Positions 35,078-48,499 of a stretch of DNA of 64,000 nt are shown here, in pieces; position 1 is the stretch's first letter, and every line of letters begins with the position of its first letter. The notes under the pieces are model-generated. The model did not search any database, was not told where the DNA came from, and saw nothing but the letters and a program-made list of their open reading frames with translations. This DNA is from Lindgomyces ingoldianus. Its lineage: Eukaryota; Ascomycota; Dothideomycetes; Pleosporales; Lindgomycetaceae. The position numbers were made by a program, and so were the translations under genes. The DNA is taken from contig NW_022985167.1 of NCBI RefSeq assembly GCF_010093535.1, positions 1,283,335 through 1,347,334 of the forward strand, given 5' to 3'.

Positions 35078-37615
35078 ATGCCGCGCGCACGCGAAAAATA
35101 CAGCATTGCGGCAACACCGCACAAGTCGCCTATAAAGTAGACTTTCTTCAGGTTTTGGTCTCATGTACGACGCTAACCAGGCTCAGAATCCCCTTGAACG
35201 ATGACCGTCAAGAAAAGGCGAATCGCCTTCACAACCGTCAGGCACTGCAGAATGCTCAGATCAACTCCATCCGGGCTTCCGCCACACCGGCCAGACGAAG
35301 AGTATCGCTCGCCCCTCATAGCCCGCATACACCGTCCAACGATCCTGACATGCCAGATGTCGCGGGAACTGCTGTGACCCCTATGAAGCGCGTGCCCTTA
35401 CTCGCGAATTTCGAGGAATGGATGAAATTGGCAACAGACAATGTAAGCAGGGCTGGTTATTTGGCCTAATAAATGAGTGACTGACGTCTTGATAGAAAAT
35501 CAACGCGACAAATTCATGGAACTTTGCCCTCATCGATTATTTCCACGACATGTCCTTATTAAAAGAAGGCGATGGAGTCAATTTCCAAAAGGCCAGCTGC
35601 ACCTTAGACGGTTGTGTCAAGATTTATACTAGCCGCGTTGACAGCGTAGCAACTGACACTGGTAAACTGCTCAGTGGTCTTGCCGAGAGCGGAAACAAGA
35701 AGCGCCGGGATGGAGATGATGATGATGGTGGCGATGAAGATGACGATGAAGAGAGCGAGGACGGTCAGAAGAAGCGAAAGAAGAAGGCACAGCGTTCCGC
35801 GGAAGCAACACTCGCATCATCCTTCTCACAATTGCAGAACAAGAAGATGGAACTTGAGTTTTCGGTCGATCCCCTTTTCAAGAAAGCCTCAGCAGACTTT
35901 GATGAAGGTGGTGCGAAAGGTCTGTTGCTCAACCATCTCGCAATTGATTCGAAAGGCAGGATAGTCTTTGATAGCAGCGACGATGCACAAGACGCATCGG
36001 AAGAAGATAAGCGTGCGACGCCCGCACCGAGCGAGGCCGAGCCCCCACATCTAGAAGAAGAGGAAGTACTCGAGGATATCGAAATCGACATCTCTGGGCT
36101 AGCAGCCAAGTATTTCCCAGACCTTTCTCAATTAGACCAGCAGGACGTTTGCCCTTCTCTCAAGACTTTTGATCTCGGCGATGCCAACGCATCATTAGAT
36201 CTCCCTTTTCTCAAAACGCCGGACGATTTGCGACAGGACGCTAAAGACGATGAAGAAGAAGGCAACCGGTCGGGTTTGTTCCTTGACGATGACAATGCCA
36301 TGGGATTTGATGACGATGATAGAGGCATGGCTGGCTTTGACCTACCTCCCGAAACCGGTTTTGGAGAAGGAGGGGAAGTTTGGGCCAGGGAAGCTGCTCG
36401 TGACCCTCAGGCCCGCGTTCATGCCGTTGGCATGGGTGATGGAGAAGAGAGTACTGGGGAGGGTGCAGACGACGGAGTTTTCGACGCAGAAAGCCGGCAG
36501 TACGGGATTTCGGTATCCAACGGTCAGGGACAAGAGCAGGAGAATATCCTCAGCTACTTTGATCAAGCTCTGAGGAAGAACTGGGCAGGCCCCGAGCATT
36601 GGCGAATTAGGCGGATCAAAGATATTGGAAAACCTGCGACAACGACGAAACGCAAAGAGAAGGAACCATTTGAGATTGACTTTACGGCACCGATGACTCA
36701 ATCTATGGCGGATGCGCTATACACTCCAGCTACATCAAATTCCACGATCTTGCTACCAAAGGCACAGTGGAAGTCGAAGACGCGAAACCTACTCCCTGAC
36801 GACAAGCATTTCAATTCCAAACAACTATTACGATTGTTCCTGAAGCCCAAAGCGCGGATGGGATCGCGAAGAGAGGGTGGCCACAAACTACATCAACAGA
36901 AGCCTGCCGATAACATCAATGGGGAAGTCGATGAGGCTTACTGGGCGCAAAGGGAGAATGAAGAGAACGCCGTGGCAGCAGATGAAGAAGGAGCCCAGGG
37001 GAACTACGATGCAAACTTCTTTCAAGATGATGGATTAGATTTGCCAGGGCCCATGCCGGACGACGATGATGTGTTTGCCGACGCTCGAGATCACTTCTCA
37101 CCACCGGCTGAGGATGGAGCCGCATTAGTGCAACCCCTGGATGGTGTACTGCAAGGGGCCCAGGAAGGCGCTTTCGGGACTCAGCTGGTAACTCAAAGCC
37201 GAAGATTCCGACCGGAATACGTCCAATACGCAAGAGTAGCAAAGAAGGTCGACGTGCGACGGTTGAAAGAAGAACTGTGGAAAGGTATTGGTTTTGAAGA
37301 GGTAAGAACATCCTATCTACTTCGCGAAGAGTGCCTACTCAACAAGCACAGATTCAAGCACCTAATCCGTCAGAGACTCTTAACGACACTGCTGCGAAAG
37401 CAGTGGACGGCTCATTGAAGTTCACTCAAGTGATGAACAACCTGCAAACTGTCTATCCTAAGCAGACAATGGTGGATATCTCGACCTCCTACTGCTTCAT
37501 ATGCTTACTCCACTTGGCAAACGAGAAGGGGCTGGTTATTAACAATGAGCAAGACTTTGAGGAGTTGACAATCCGCAAAGACTTCACTGCGGATCTTAGC
37601 GTTGGGGCGGATTAG
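35078..37615 (+). CDS. CND2: Condensin complex subunit 2 (kleisin, Barren/CAP-H)
   Basis: Four exons (35078-35136, 35181-35442, 35496-37301, 37352-37615) with introns of 44, 53 and 50 nt; 796 residues. The N-terminal region has the kleisin-gamma signature: PLLANFEEWMKLATDN, then NSWNFALIDYFHDMSLLKEG and ASCTLDGCVKIYTSRVDSV. The middle carries acidic runs, IEIDISGLAAKYFPDLSQLD, and the FLKPKARMG block. The last exon forms the C-terminal winged-helix end that contacts the SMC4 head (LKFTQVMNNLQTVYPKQ, then ISTSYCFICLLHLANEKGL). The kleisin closes the SMC2-SMC4 ring for mitotic chromosome compaction. The first exon (MPRAREKYSIAATPHKSP) carries a likely Cdk TP site and basic residues. Confidence 0.95.
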
Positions 37616-38007
37616 TTATTGCTGATGCTTGCATATTAAGTTCGAAAACCGGTGTTCAGGTTGCATGTCTTGGAATAGGCTCTGGAGGAGTAATGCGGGT
37701 ATGAACTTTGTCATGAATTATTTACGAGCATGACAGTGCACCTGTGTTTGGATCACGGGTCATGACAATATATTCTCATTATCTCAAAGCCGTTTCATAG
37801 ATGAAATGTTCGTGAATGGTAGTCTGCACCGCCACAACCGCCACACTTCGTGACGGGTGATTCCAGCATTCGGCCAACCTCATCGTGGAATTTCGTCACC
37901 TCCCAAACCTAAAATCAACCTATCGTTTTCCCGCCACACACCATTAATCTGGGCAGCTCTCATCTCCCTGACGATTCTCTTCGTATATCCTTGCGAGATG
38001 ATATAAA
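37616..38007. promoter_or_regulatory. Intergenic / STT4 promoter region
   Basis: 392 bp between the condensin stop and the predicted STT4 start. A GATATAAAATG string lies directly at the proposed start codon, so a TATA-like element and the start overlap. No other feature seen. Confidence 0.4.
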
Positions 38008-41000
38008 ATGAGGGTGTAAGTTGTGTTTATTGCCCCCTTCGACGCAAGCTGAACGATAGCACAGACGCAGCATCCGCCGCGATGCATTCGAGAAGCTCGC
38101 ACAACTCTCCGCCCACGCGTCTCCACATGCATCGCAAAATTCAGACCTGCAACGCCTATACAAAAGATGTCCGAAGGCAGCCCCGATCCACAATGGCACG
38201 GGGGAAGGTCGTGGTGGAGCTGTCACCAATATCCAAATGGTGGGTGCACGTCCCGCAAATTAACCTCAGCTCTTCGCATATCTTCATGGACTTGGACATT
38301 GTTGCTGATTGTCTTTTAGAAACAACCAGAGCTCGAGGCTATCCTAGCGCTGTGCAAGGCTGCTCCCTTTATCCAATCCACCGAGATTGCGGAACAACTC
38401 CTCCAACGACTCTCCCCGTACCTCCCCGAGTCCTATGCCCAGATAATCACACCGTCGCCTAATCTCCATGATATTGGTCCCTCTCCGCATGAAGTTCTGA
38501 CTTGTAGTCTCACCTCCGCAATCCTGTCTCTTGGTGTCCATCATAACGCTCTACGTTCGCAGGTCTCCTCAATCATTCACAAATATGTAGGGGGTTGGAC
38601 ATCTGCTGCAGCTGGCCTATCCGCTGACCAGTTTGACGGTGATGATCAGTTCGAATTTGCAGCTGATGGCGAGCTGGCAAGGGTCATGACCCAGAGCATT
38701 TCTTTCCTTGGGTTTCTGAACGCAGCCGCCAAATACGCGACCTTTTGGAATGCTTATGAAAGGCTCCAGCTTGTAGAAGACATCCGCGCGGCTCTATCAG
38801 AGAAGTTCTTGATTGCATTTGAGACCGCCTTGTCAGTCGTGCGCAACGCTCGCTCCCATCAGCATGGCTTGAGGGAATGGAGACGCTTTGCCAAGCACTA
38901 TGCAGCCATTGGCCGACCCCTTGGTGCCATGATCCTACACGACTGCTTCCTGAAATTAGTGGTTGCTTGCGCATCGCTGTTGGTTGAACCGGCCGACCGA
39001 GCTTCAGAGGAGGTATTGGACTTTCTTCGCTCGTCGTATCACGGCAACCACATTCTTAGCGCAACTGCAGAAGATGCTCTCGCAGAAGGTCTCACCAAGA
39101 TTTCTGTCGAAGAGATGGAACGATTAGAGAATGATTTGGACTACCTCCAGCGAGTAGGATCTGCATGGCAACAACGCCAGGCTTCTGCGGTCAAGGCCAA
39201 AATCTTAACCACCTACCTGTGCTGCACCGTCTACAACGAAGAAATTGCCGACTCTGACCTTCTGATGACCTGGCTCGATAGTGCGCTGAACGATCCAGCA
39301 CAGACTGCGGATCTGACTCTGGCGCCGATCGCGCTCAAGTCTATGGCTATTCTTGCGAAACTCTCCAGCCCTATGGCTTCGGCTCTAGGTCGATTGCTAC
39401 CACGAGTTATCGTTCAAGGTGGTTTCGATGAGCGGATAGCGTCCGTAGCCGCTGATTGCCTCGCCTCCGTTCTCAGTCTTCTGCCGCAGGATGCAATTAT
39501 CACTACATTATACAGCCTAGGAAATGTCATCAGCGCAGGTCCCGTTACCGATCGAACAGCTTCCCCTTCCCTGAATGGCGGTGGGAAAGCCTCTCGAACA
39601 GCTAATGTCTACAACCATCAAACTACCGGAAGCGCGATATCCTTAACCCCAAGCGACGTGGAGGAGCCACACCATGTGTACACCACTGTCGTCCAGACCG
39701 TGGTATCAGTTGCAAGGAGCTGTAAGGATGAGAAAATAACAGCCCTGGCATTGTCTATGCTTATCCAAAAGATTGGTCGAGCAAGCAGAGTTGTTGACGC
39801 AAAGATCATAACCGAGTCGGCTCTCCTGGGCACCCACAGTGGTCCTGGTGAATTCCGGTCCTTGCTAAAACTATACTCAAAACTCTGTCACGATGCCTTG
39901 ATCCGAAACGATCAAGCCACACTTGAAGCTGTAGGTTCTATCATTGCTTTCGTGAGTATGTCATCAAGCTAAGATTTTGGATAGGTCATGAATGCCCGTC
40001 TTCACCTCTCGAACGAGATTCACACAACATCACTAGCCTTTACAGTCTACATTACGCATCTCCTTGACACGATCGTGAGCAAAGGGGACGCGCATGAAGT
40101 CACCAATCGCCAAATTCCTGACGCGGAACTCGCTGCCCAAGAAATAGCGCAGTTGTTGTCGCCTTTGTCCGTACTTCTCTCCAGGAATGCCACCGTAGAC
40201 GGTCTAGCCAAACTCGATGAATACATCATTAGCCTCCAGCGTGATGCTTGGTACAACATCGTAGTTCATGGCTTTGATCTTACTACCCAACGTGGACGGC
40301 AGTATATCAGCGAGCTCAGAACTTTAGCGCAATATAGCCAGCCTTTGATTCCAGAAGGAAGAGCCGATCACGTAGAGAGCGACGTTGAGTTGAATACAGT
40401 CCTTCGACGAGGAAAGTCTCCAGAACATGCAGTGGAACAGAAGAAACGCTTGCTCAAATTATTGCCATCCTGCGAAGCCGACATAAAATCGCTCAGTTAT
40501 TCAGAGGTGGTCTTTCTAAACACGGCATATCTTGTTGAGGGCCTTCGCGCCGGTACTGGTGACTGCACGAAGGTACTTACTTACTTCCTAGACCCGAAGT
40601 TGCGTAGTGGTGCGATGGGGAATTGCATGTTTACAATTGCAACGGCTGCAACAAGGGCCTATGTCAACAAGACTCTTTCCGGAAAGCTTCATTTATTCTC
40701 GACGCCGTATCTTGCACAACAACTGGCAACAATATTCGCCGCCTGCTGCCACCGAATCGCCAGAGTCCAAGAGGTTGCAACTGCATCAGCAGATATCATT
40801 ATTAGGGATGTGCCTTCTACACTTTGTCAGAAAACTGCGCTCTTTGCTCTATTAGAGCTTCTCTCGATTATGTGGTCTAGCTGCCTCGAGGGCGAGACGG
40901 ACGAGTACACCTGGACGTCCACTTTCACGTCTACTAAAGAGAATATCGTAGTAGAGCTCTCGGATGACTACAGCTTCCGTCGGACAACGTTAGGCAACTT

Positions 41001-44000
41001 TTATAAACGTGTTAAAGCTTGGGTCGTTGGAGTTTTAGACATTGCTCCCCTAGACATCAAGGGTCTACTACAGGTCAGATTCAATGTTTAGGTACGTGTG
41101 CACGGCTAATACCGCGTAGACATACCTCTCAGAATACGACGACGAGGGTGCTTACGGACATATTTCACTTGGTCGTTCCTTCGCACTTGAGATGGGATCA
41201 GTCATACCAACAACGGATCAGCGCCTTGGTAGGTCTTGAATACAGTGAGGCTATCAGAAATTAACTGCGGATAGGTGCCATTGAACGCCAACATGACCTC
41301 AACATCAATACAGCGTCAGACTTCATCGCTCAGTATACAACACGCCAGGAGTACCAATTCATTGATGGCTTGAATGATCAGGAGGAAGAATGGCTTAGAA
41401 TCGATAGCAAGTCGGGTGAGACCTCAAGAAGAAGGATGTCTGTGTTTAACCGAAGCATCGAGGATGCTACAAAGCTACTGGTCGACCTCGAGGGTCGCAC
41501 TCTCAATCACAAGCACGTCACCATCGCGGAATTGCGGGACATCCTTCGTCGAGCATCTGCTCTCTTATGTAGAGTGAAGAAAGACCAGTCTCCCATCATC
41601 CACCATCTGGTGGGGATTCCATTCGCTGTGTTCACGAAGCAATCCATCAAACTTGGGATTTCCCTCTGGATGAGCGTGATCAAGGAAAACCCTCGCATGG
41701 AATCCCGGATATTTGTTGCGATCGCTGAATGTTGGGAGGCCACGGTGCGCAAGAGACAAGGCATATTTAGTACTGCAATAGGGTGCGTTCCTAGTCCTCG
41801 TTGCTCCTGCTTGGTATTAACTAGACTAGACACCCCGACCCGTTCTACGGCAAGCAAGAATTCGCTCCATCGGACAAGGAAACTCTTGTGCGACGGCAGC
41901 AGCAGATATACAACATCATAGCGCCTCACTTCCGACTCTTGCAGTTCTTGTCTAGTCATTTCAACGCATCCCGCCTAAGTAACCCCGATATAGAGCAAGT
42001 TTACAACCGGCTAATGCACATCACTCTGGACTCATTGAGCAACGGATCTCCTCAGCCCTTAGCTCGCGAAGCGTACTTCCACATAGTTCTCTTGGGACTG
42101 CGAATAGTACGACATTGCACCACTTTGCCGAATGAAATCAAATGGAGGTTAAAGGATCGAATTCTGACTGCCGGTTTAGCATGGTTCGCAAAAGCACCTG
42201 AGTAAGACTCTTGGCGAGATGTTGCCGTCAATGGCTAATTTTGATAGGTGGTCCTTTGGTGGCAATCGCCTTCAAATTAAAGCTGAAACGCATGTTTTGT
42301 CCGATGTACAATCATACTTGCAGGTTGTTGGGGGCGTTGGCCTGCAATCCGGAACAGCGCTTAAGTCCCTAAAAGGGAAACAAGAGCTGCTTTCCCTTCT
42401 GTTATCAAATGAGCAGACTCGCTTGATGGTTTGGCTTTTCCCCCTCGACTACCAGAAGAAGCACCATTTTACGTCGGGGCAGCACAGCCAGACATTGGCC
42501 GACGTAAGTTATCGCATTTACTCGAAGATCTCGGGGCTAACCGCATTTTATCAGGCTGCTGTTCCAGGTCATTTGAAAACTGCATGGGCGGAGAATCCTG
42601 CTCTTGCGGTGCACCTGCCACAACGATTTCAATCTCAACGACTTACTACCGAAGTTCGATGGATGGTGCTTAATTTTCCGCACAAAGTTCTCGATGAACC
42701 AGATTCTATTGAGATCCTACTTGAAAGTAAGCTGCCTGATGATGTGTCATTCCAACTCAAGGTATGTAAAATTAAAATTCAACAATAGAGCTTTCTAACT
42801 GTTGTAGTACCTACTCTTCTGGGCATCTGTCAACCCGATGACTGCTGTTACATATTTCTTGCCCGCATACGGAAATCATCCGTTCATTATTCAATATGCG
42901 ATGAGGGCACTCGAGAGCCACTCTGTAGATGTCACTTTCTTCTACGTCCCTCAGATTGTCCAGACACTCCGTTATGATGTGCTTGGCTACGTGGAAAGAT
43001 ATATCATCGAGACTGCGAAGTTCTCGCACCTCTTCGCTCACCAAATCATCTGGAACATGAAAGCAAATGCTTACAAAGATGAAGATTCTCAAATCGTAAG
43101 TGGGCACTTGGAATGCATGCATACACCCTTTCTAACAAATTTTGTAGCCTGACCCAGTTAAGCCAACGCTTGACAAAGTAATGGAAAGCCTGGAGTCCAG
43201 TTTCACAAGAGCGGACCGGGCATTCTACGAGCGCGAATTCTCGTTCTTCAACGAGGTTACGGGCATCTCGGGCAAACTTCGCCCATTCATCAGCTTTGAA
43301 AAGGAGGTGAAGAAACAAAAGATTGAAGAAGAGCTGCGCAAAATCAAGGTCGAGGTCGGTGTTTATCTACCGAGCAATCCCGAAGGCGTGGTGATTGGTA
43401 TCGACAGAAAATCTGGAAAACCACTGCAAAGTCACGCCAAAGCTCCGTATATGGCGACTTTCAGGATCAGGAAGTCGAGGCCTGATACTGGTCTTGTTGA
43501 AGAAGATTCTGAGCGTGGTAACGGATCAGTACAACAACCTACGTACGAGGTGTGGCAGTCCGCAATCTTCAAAGTTGGTGATGACTGTCGACAAGACGTC
43601 CTTGCGCTGCAAATGATCGCCGCTTTCCGAGGCATCTTCAATAACGTAGGACTCGACGTCTGGGTCTACCCGTATCGTGTCACTGCAACTGCTCCCGGAT
43701 GTGGTGTCATCGACGTATTACCAAACTCAATATCGCGCGACATGCTCGGTCGAGAAGCAGTCAATGGACTCTACGACTACTTCGTGTCCAAATATGGCGG
43801 CGAGGAATCCATCCGGTTCCAAGAAGCCCGAAGTAACTTCGTAAAAAGCATGGCCGCCTACAGCGTGATCTCATTCCTCCTCCAATTCAAAGACCGCCAC
43901 AACGGCAACATCATGATCGATGACGCCGGTCATATCATCCACATCGACTTTGGCTTCTGCTTCGATATCGCGCCCGGTGGCATAAAATTCGAGCGCGCGC

Positions 44001-44332
44001 CGTTCAAACTCACGGGCGAAATGATTGCAGTCATGGGGGGCTCCAACACATCCCAATCGTACCGCTGGTTCGAAGAACTCACAATCAAAGCTTTCTTGGC
44101 AAGTCGACAGCATTGCAATCATCTAGCGCATGTTGTAGAGGTAATGCTGGATAGTGGACTGCCTTGCTTTAAACCGGAAACTATTCAGCATTTTAGAGAG
44201 AGGTTTGTGTTGGAGAAAACAGAGAGGGAGGCGGCTGATTTCATGAGAGAGCTGATTAGGAAGAGCGCGGGGAGTTACAGTACTGGTGGGTATGATCGCT
44301 TCCAACTTTTAACGAACGGGATTCCATTTTAG
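38008..44332 (+). CDS. STT4: Phosphatidylinositol 4-kinase, STT4 type (PI4K alpha)
   Basis: Eleven exons: 38008-38015, 38065-38239, 38320-39951, 39985-41073, 41120-41228, 41275-41782, 41830-42201, 42248-42503, 42555-42761, 42808-43095, 43148-44332. All phases agree and give 1942 residues, the normal size. The N-terminal 1300 residues are helical solenoid. The PIK helical domain is at about 1300-1545. The kinase domain has the catalytic loop DRHNGN (about 1797) and metal-binding HIDFGF (about 1814). It phosphorylates PI at the plasma membrane to make PI4P. The 8-nt first exon is the weakest part: its short start (M-R-V) fits the phase and the following RSIRRDAFEKLAQLSAHA, but it overlaps a TATA-like string. 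The 51-nt intron at 42504-42554 is in frame without a stop, so retention would add 17 residues. Confidence 0.95.
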
Positions 44333-44755
44333 AGGGTGGAGGCTGTTGTGGTTGGTGGGCTTGGTGGTGAAATAGAGGAATCCATATGCCTTTGCGTGAC
44401 AGGGCTTTTGCGATTGTTGCTGTGTTCTAATGAAGGTTATATAATAGCTGCACAATGACTCGAGCTCACTCGCTACGTCCTCGTATTGAACCAAGACAGT
44501 GGTTTAGTATGTATGATAGATTGTTTCGTCGTATTGTGTCTACTTTAATCTGTCAGCGCCGTTGATTCGTTTCCCCGGTTGAGATGACATAAAAACCTCA
44601 GTATGACAACCTTTGAGAGATGATATAAATACCTCCATCTAAGTTCAGCATGTTAGCGCAGATCTGCATTCTATCGATGCCTTACATCTATATACCAACG
44701 GCTTTTGTTTATTTCTCCTAATCTGTCTTGAGAAGACTCCACACTTTCCTCCACA
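44333..44755. other. Short intergenic region
   Basis: 423 bp. A GATATAAATACC string at about 44621-44632, roughly 125 bp before the next start codon, is a candidate TATA box. Nothing else is seen. Confidence 0.4.
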
Positions 44756-45563
44756 ATGCCTGTGCCCTTCTCCCTACTCCCCATCCTCATCTGCATCCTA
44801 ACTCTTCTCCCTCCCACCACCGTCATCGCCCAACCCTTCAGCCGCTCACTCCCAATTAACACAACCCTCAAATCCCTCGTCTACTCAGGCTCTGGCTGCT
44901 CACCTGGCACGGTCTCCTCCTCCCTAACGTCTAGTGCTTTAACCCTGTCCTTCGACAACATGTACGCGCAAATCGGGCCCGGAGTCCCGGTTTCCCAGAA
45001 CCGGAAGAACTGTCAAATAAATGTAGAGATTGTGACAGATGCACTATGGAGGTTTGTTGTTGGCTGGGATGCGAGTGGTGCAGGGGAGAGAGAGATGGGC
45101 ACGAGGATTATGGGGAATATGATGTTGGAGGAAGGAGTCAATGCAACGTTTAGTGCTGGGTATGAGATGTTGGCAGGTGTGGAGGCGGGAAAGGTATGAT
45201 TGTTTGTTGCCATTGCCATCTTGATACATCCTTACTCCCTCTGGACACCATCGTGGGTGGAATGCCACCCCACCATGTTACCGTCCGCTTTTATTATGCA
45301 TAACCCGACTAACCGCGCGCGTCTAGAGTTCTTCCAACACTACCTTCCACGGGCCCTTATCTGGCGCCTTCGACCAGAAACTACTGGCCTTGGACGGCGG
45401 GGAAGACGGTGTGGTTAGTAAATGTGGAGGTGGGATTTTGAGGGTCACAGACCAGTTAAGGTTGATGGCGCCGAGGAATGCGAGCGTGAGTGGGAGCTTA
45501 GGGCCACAAGAGGGAAGTGCGAAGTTTGTACAAGAGACGAGGTTGGCGTGGAGGGCATGTTGA
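44756..45563 (+). CDS. Secreted DUF4360 protein
   Basis: Two exons, 44756-45193 and 45327-45563, joined in phase 0 (donor GTATGA, branch GACTAAC, acceptor GTCTAG; 133-nt intron); 224 residues. The first 24 residues form a signal peptide (LLPILICILTLLPPTTVIAQ). The DUF4360 pattern is clear: SGSGCSPGTVSSSLTSS, SFDNMYAQIGPGVPVSQNRK, NCQINVEI, an AGVEAGK turn, and after the intron an NTTFHGPLSGAFDQK segment and a final ending with a paired cysteine (LRLMAPRNASVSGSL, then LAWRAC). Four cysteines likely form disulphides. The family is secreted and of unknown function. The second exon has no start codon of its own. Confidence 0.85.
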
Positions 45564-48468
45564 GGGTCGTGGGGTTGAGTGGTAAAATGAGAGAGAAAGG
45601 GGAATGCATGCTGGGGAAAGTCGGGATTGGTGACCTAAGGAGGGAATTGGTGCATAGCAAGAGCTGTATCGTCTTCCTTTGCCTGACTACCTACACAGTT
45701 ACATGTATAGGCTTCTGCCGGGCTCTTACCTCTATATTTGTTTCATAGGAATCTAGGCTCCTGCCTTTTCTAGTATATACAATAACTACCACGGACAGCA
45801 TCAGTCTTACCTGCTGGGAAGGAGATGTATGGTGTCACCCATTGGGCGTATGTTTTGTTCTGAGGTCATCCAGATGATGATCATCCAATCTTAGAACCCG
45901 AGGTGTGCCCTGCACATCTACGAGAATGCGGTAGATATTGTTTGGGTCCTTTCCATTTATTTTCCCTTGGAAGCATATTTGGTGATATGCGACAACGAGG
46001 GATTTGTGGGTCATGGTGGTGTAAACCCGAAGGGAAGTGGTTGCCAAAGGTGAGATAAGCTTGGTGAACGGGAGTGAACACTTGAGAGAAGATCTAGACT
46101 AGGTTCATGCTCGAAAGCGTCTCCCTGTTACAAGCCGGGTTCGGTTTATTGAAAAATTGTGCTATTGATGATGATCCCCATGCTGTCTTTTCAAGTTCCA
46201 GGCCCGACTTTAACTTCCGGTCTCAATACCCATGTCCAATGGTCAAACACATACACTTAGAACCTCAACAAACCTCAACAATGGGAAATTTATGTGTCAT
46301 CTATCTTTTGCTGTGAGCTATTTCGAAGTTTTTCATCCCATGCACTACCTTGTTCATAAAAACCTTTGAGTGGTGGACATGCTTGAGCCAATCGAGTTTG
46401 CGGCCACAACTGCCTCCAAAACAAACGAGAATGCGCTGAATTCGCCATGCAGGCCGTATGAGCAAAGAGTCATCGCGAACTCGCGTTTTGATTCTGTATT
46501 TGAGAACCTTCATGACATGCAATCCGGCTACTGAATCATGCTCACGTTCCAAGCTCAGCGAAGGCCTAGAACTTAACGCCGCATACATGCGCCCCAACAT
46601 ATGCAACACTAGCAATAACGAAAAGGTCCGACGAGCACCTTCAAGTGACCGAAGGTCAAGTGCTCTATACTTAGAGTAATTGGACGTGTCAAGGCGGGAC
46701 AGACATATAAGGCCTGGGCCTAGACCGTTGCCAAAATATGTAGGTTACGCACAAGGCGAGATATTATGATCTCGTCATATATCACAGCCATTGTTGTCTC
46801 AGCAGCAGGATGTGTGAAGGCGAAGTCGGAGGATTATTATGTGGCAGTCCTTAGACGTAGTCAGTGGTTGTCTGGACCACCTTAAACTTTGGAGCCCGCC
46901 ATAATGGAACGACACTGACGGTCTGGAAGAAGCTTTTTCGGCACATCTTGTTTGGACATAACGTGAACATTCCCGAACCATGGGTGGAATTGACCGCTAT
47001 CTGCTGTCCCGACTCGGAACCTTTGGTATCGTGTGATAACCGCAGTATTATTGACGGCGCTCGAATTTCGGAAGTGGAGAAGAGGATGAAAGCGATAGAA
47101 CACCAAGAACGAAGTTGAGAGTCACATGGGCTGACAGTAATTGTGCGTAAAGTACCACGACGAGGGTTGCTGAAAATTGAAGGAGTGACGGGGTGGAGCG
47201 CTTTGGATGGGTCTAGATTCTAGCTTGGCAGAAAGGTCAGGAGTCGCTTCAGAACAGGCTGCAGTTCGGAAAGCCCTCCAGGTCTGGATGTATCAAGGCG
47301 TTTCAGGGCGTGGGAATCGTGAGGTTTGAAGAGTCTATTGGGGAATGGCTTGGATAAAATGCGGTGAAGTTAGTTGTCGTTATGAAGATTGCTTCCGAAA
47401 ATCTGATTTCCGCACAAGTCTCCGAGTTCGTGCTCGCCGACACAGATAGACTTAAGGGCGAAGCGGGTTGCACGGCTTGTCAATGTAAGGGCCGCCGGAC
47501 TTCTGGACTTGCAGGAGATGAGGACGGTGATGGAAGGCAAACTCTGCCTAGACAACCGATGAAGATAGGCGTGCATGTGCACATCACATTGCTGACCTCC
47601 GACCGGGACGGGAATAACGGCTTGCGAACCCCGATTGCTGAAGAATCAAGCGTCGGGGTTGACTATTCTCGAGAGCTGTATCCAAAGCACAGAGTTGAGC
47701 ATTCTCCCTTTGCCCAAGATAACACTATGTAACATTACTTCTGCAAAAGACCAATACGCCTTTAAATGCTCGTGAGCTACAGAAGGAACACGATTCGCTC
47801 AACTTCCGAAAGAGCTTATTGCTGGTGTGTTACTTTGCTTCATTTGATATGATTGATGACTTTGCCAACGGCGGCCGCTCTCAAGCCGTCGGGTCTAGAA
47901 CGGCGTGGATCGAAAGAGCGGCTGCAGGTGTGACAATTGAGGGCGTGATGATAAGATGACACGTTACTCTGCTCCGAGGTTGAGCGAGTGGTGATGTGCC
48001 GCTATCTCTGTCAGTCCAGGGAGAAATGAAGCCAACTGTTGCGTTATCTCCCTTCGTTGTGTAACACAATCTGGGACTCTTGGAGATTGGGGGCACAGTG
48101 ATGCGCTGTGAAAAAGGAACTGTGTGCAAAGGTAGCACAGTCCTCATTCGGAAGGGGATGATGGGGAGCAAAGGCTGAAGGCAAATAACAGCTGAACTGG
48201 ACCACGCGGGGAGAGTGGAGCGACGAGTAGCGTCCTTCAAACGACCTTGGTTGACTCCTTTGGCACAGCATACACAGCACAGCCACAACGTCGTGCATTC
48301 CCAACTCCACCGAGTCGAATGAGGACAGCGTGAGTCTGACACCAACTCCCCAGCCGCTGACGTCGGCCAAGGTGTGAGACGGATTCGGGTTTCTTGCACG
48401 CATGCTGCACGCTCACTGAACCCTTCGGAATGAATTGCGTTGCATCTTAGCGCTGCCATGTCGTTGCC

Positions 48469-48499
48469 GTGCCGGCGTCGTGCCGGCGTCGTGCCGGCA
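48469..48499. repeat. Tandem 11-mer GTGCCGGCGTC
   Basis: Nearly three perfect tandem copies of an 11-bp GC-rich unit in the presumed upstream region of the histidine kinase gene. Confidence 0.8.

Noticed and set aside
42571..42798. Short frames of 64-80 codons inside the STT4 exon 8/9 region
   Set aside because: Alternative-frame shadows. The STT4 frame is continuous across the 51-nt intron with the expected protein text.
47881..48459. 192-codon minus-strand frame in the 4-kb gene desert
   Set aside because: No recognisable motif, Arg/Ser/Thr-rich chance-like composition and overlapping frames. Kept only as part of the intergenic entry.
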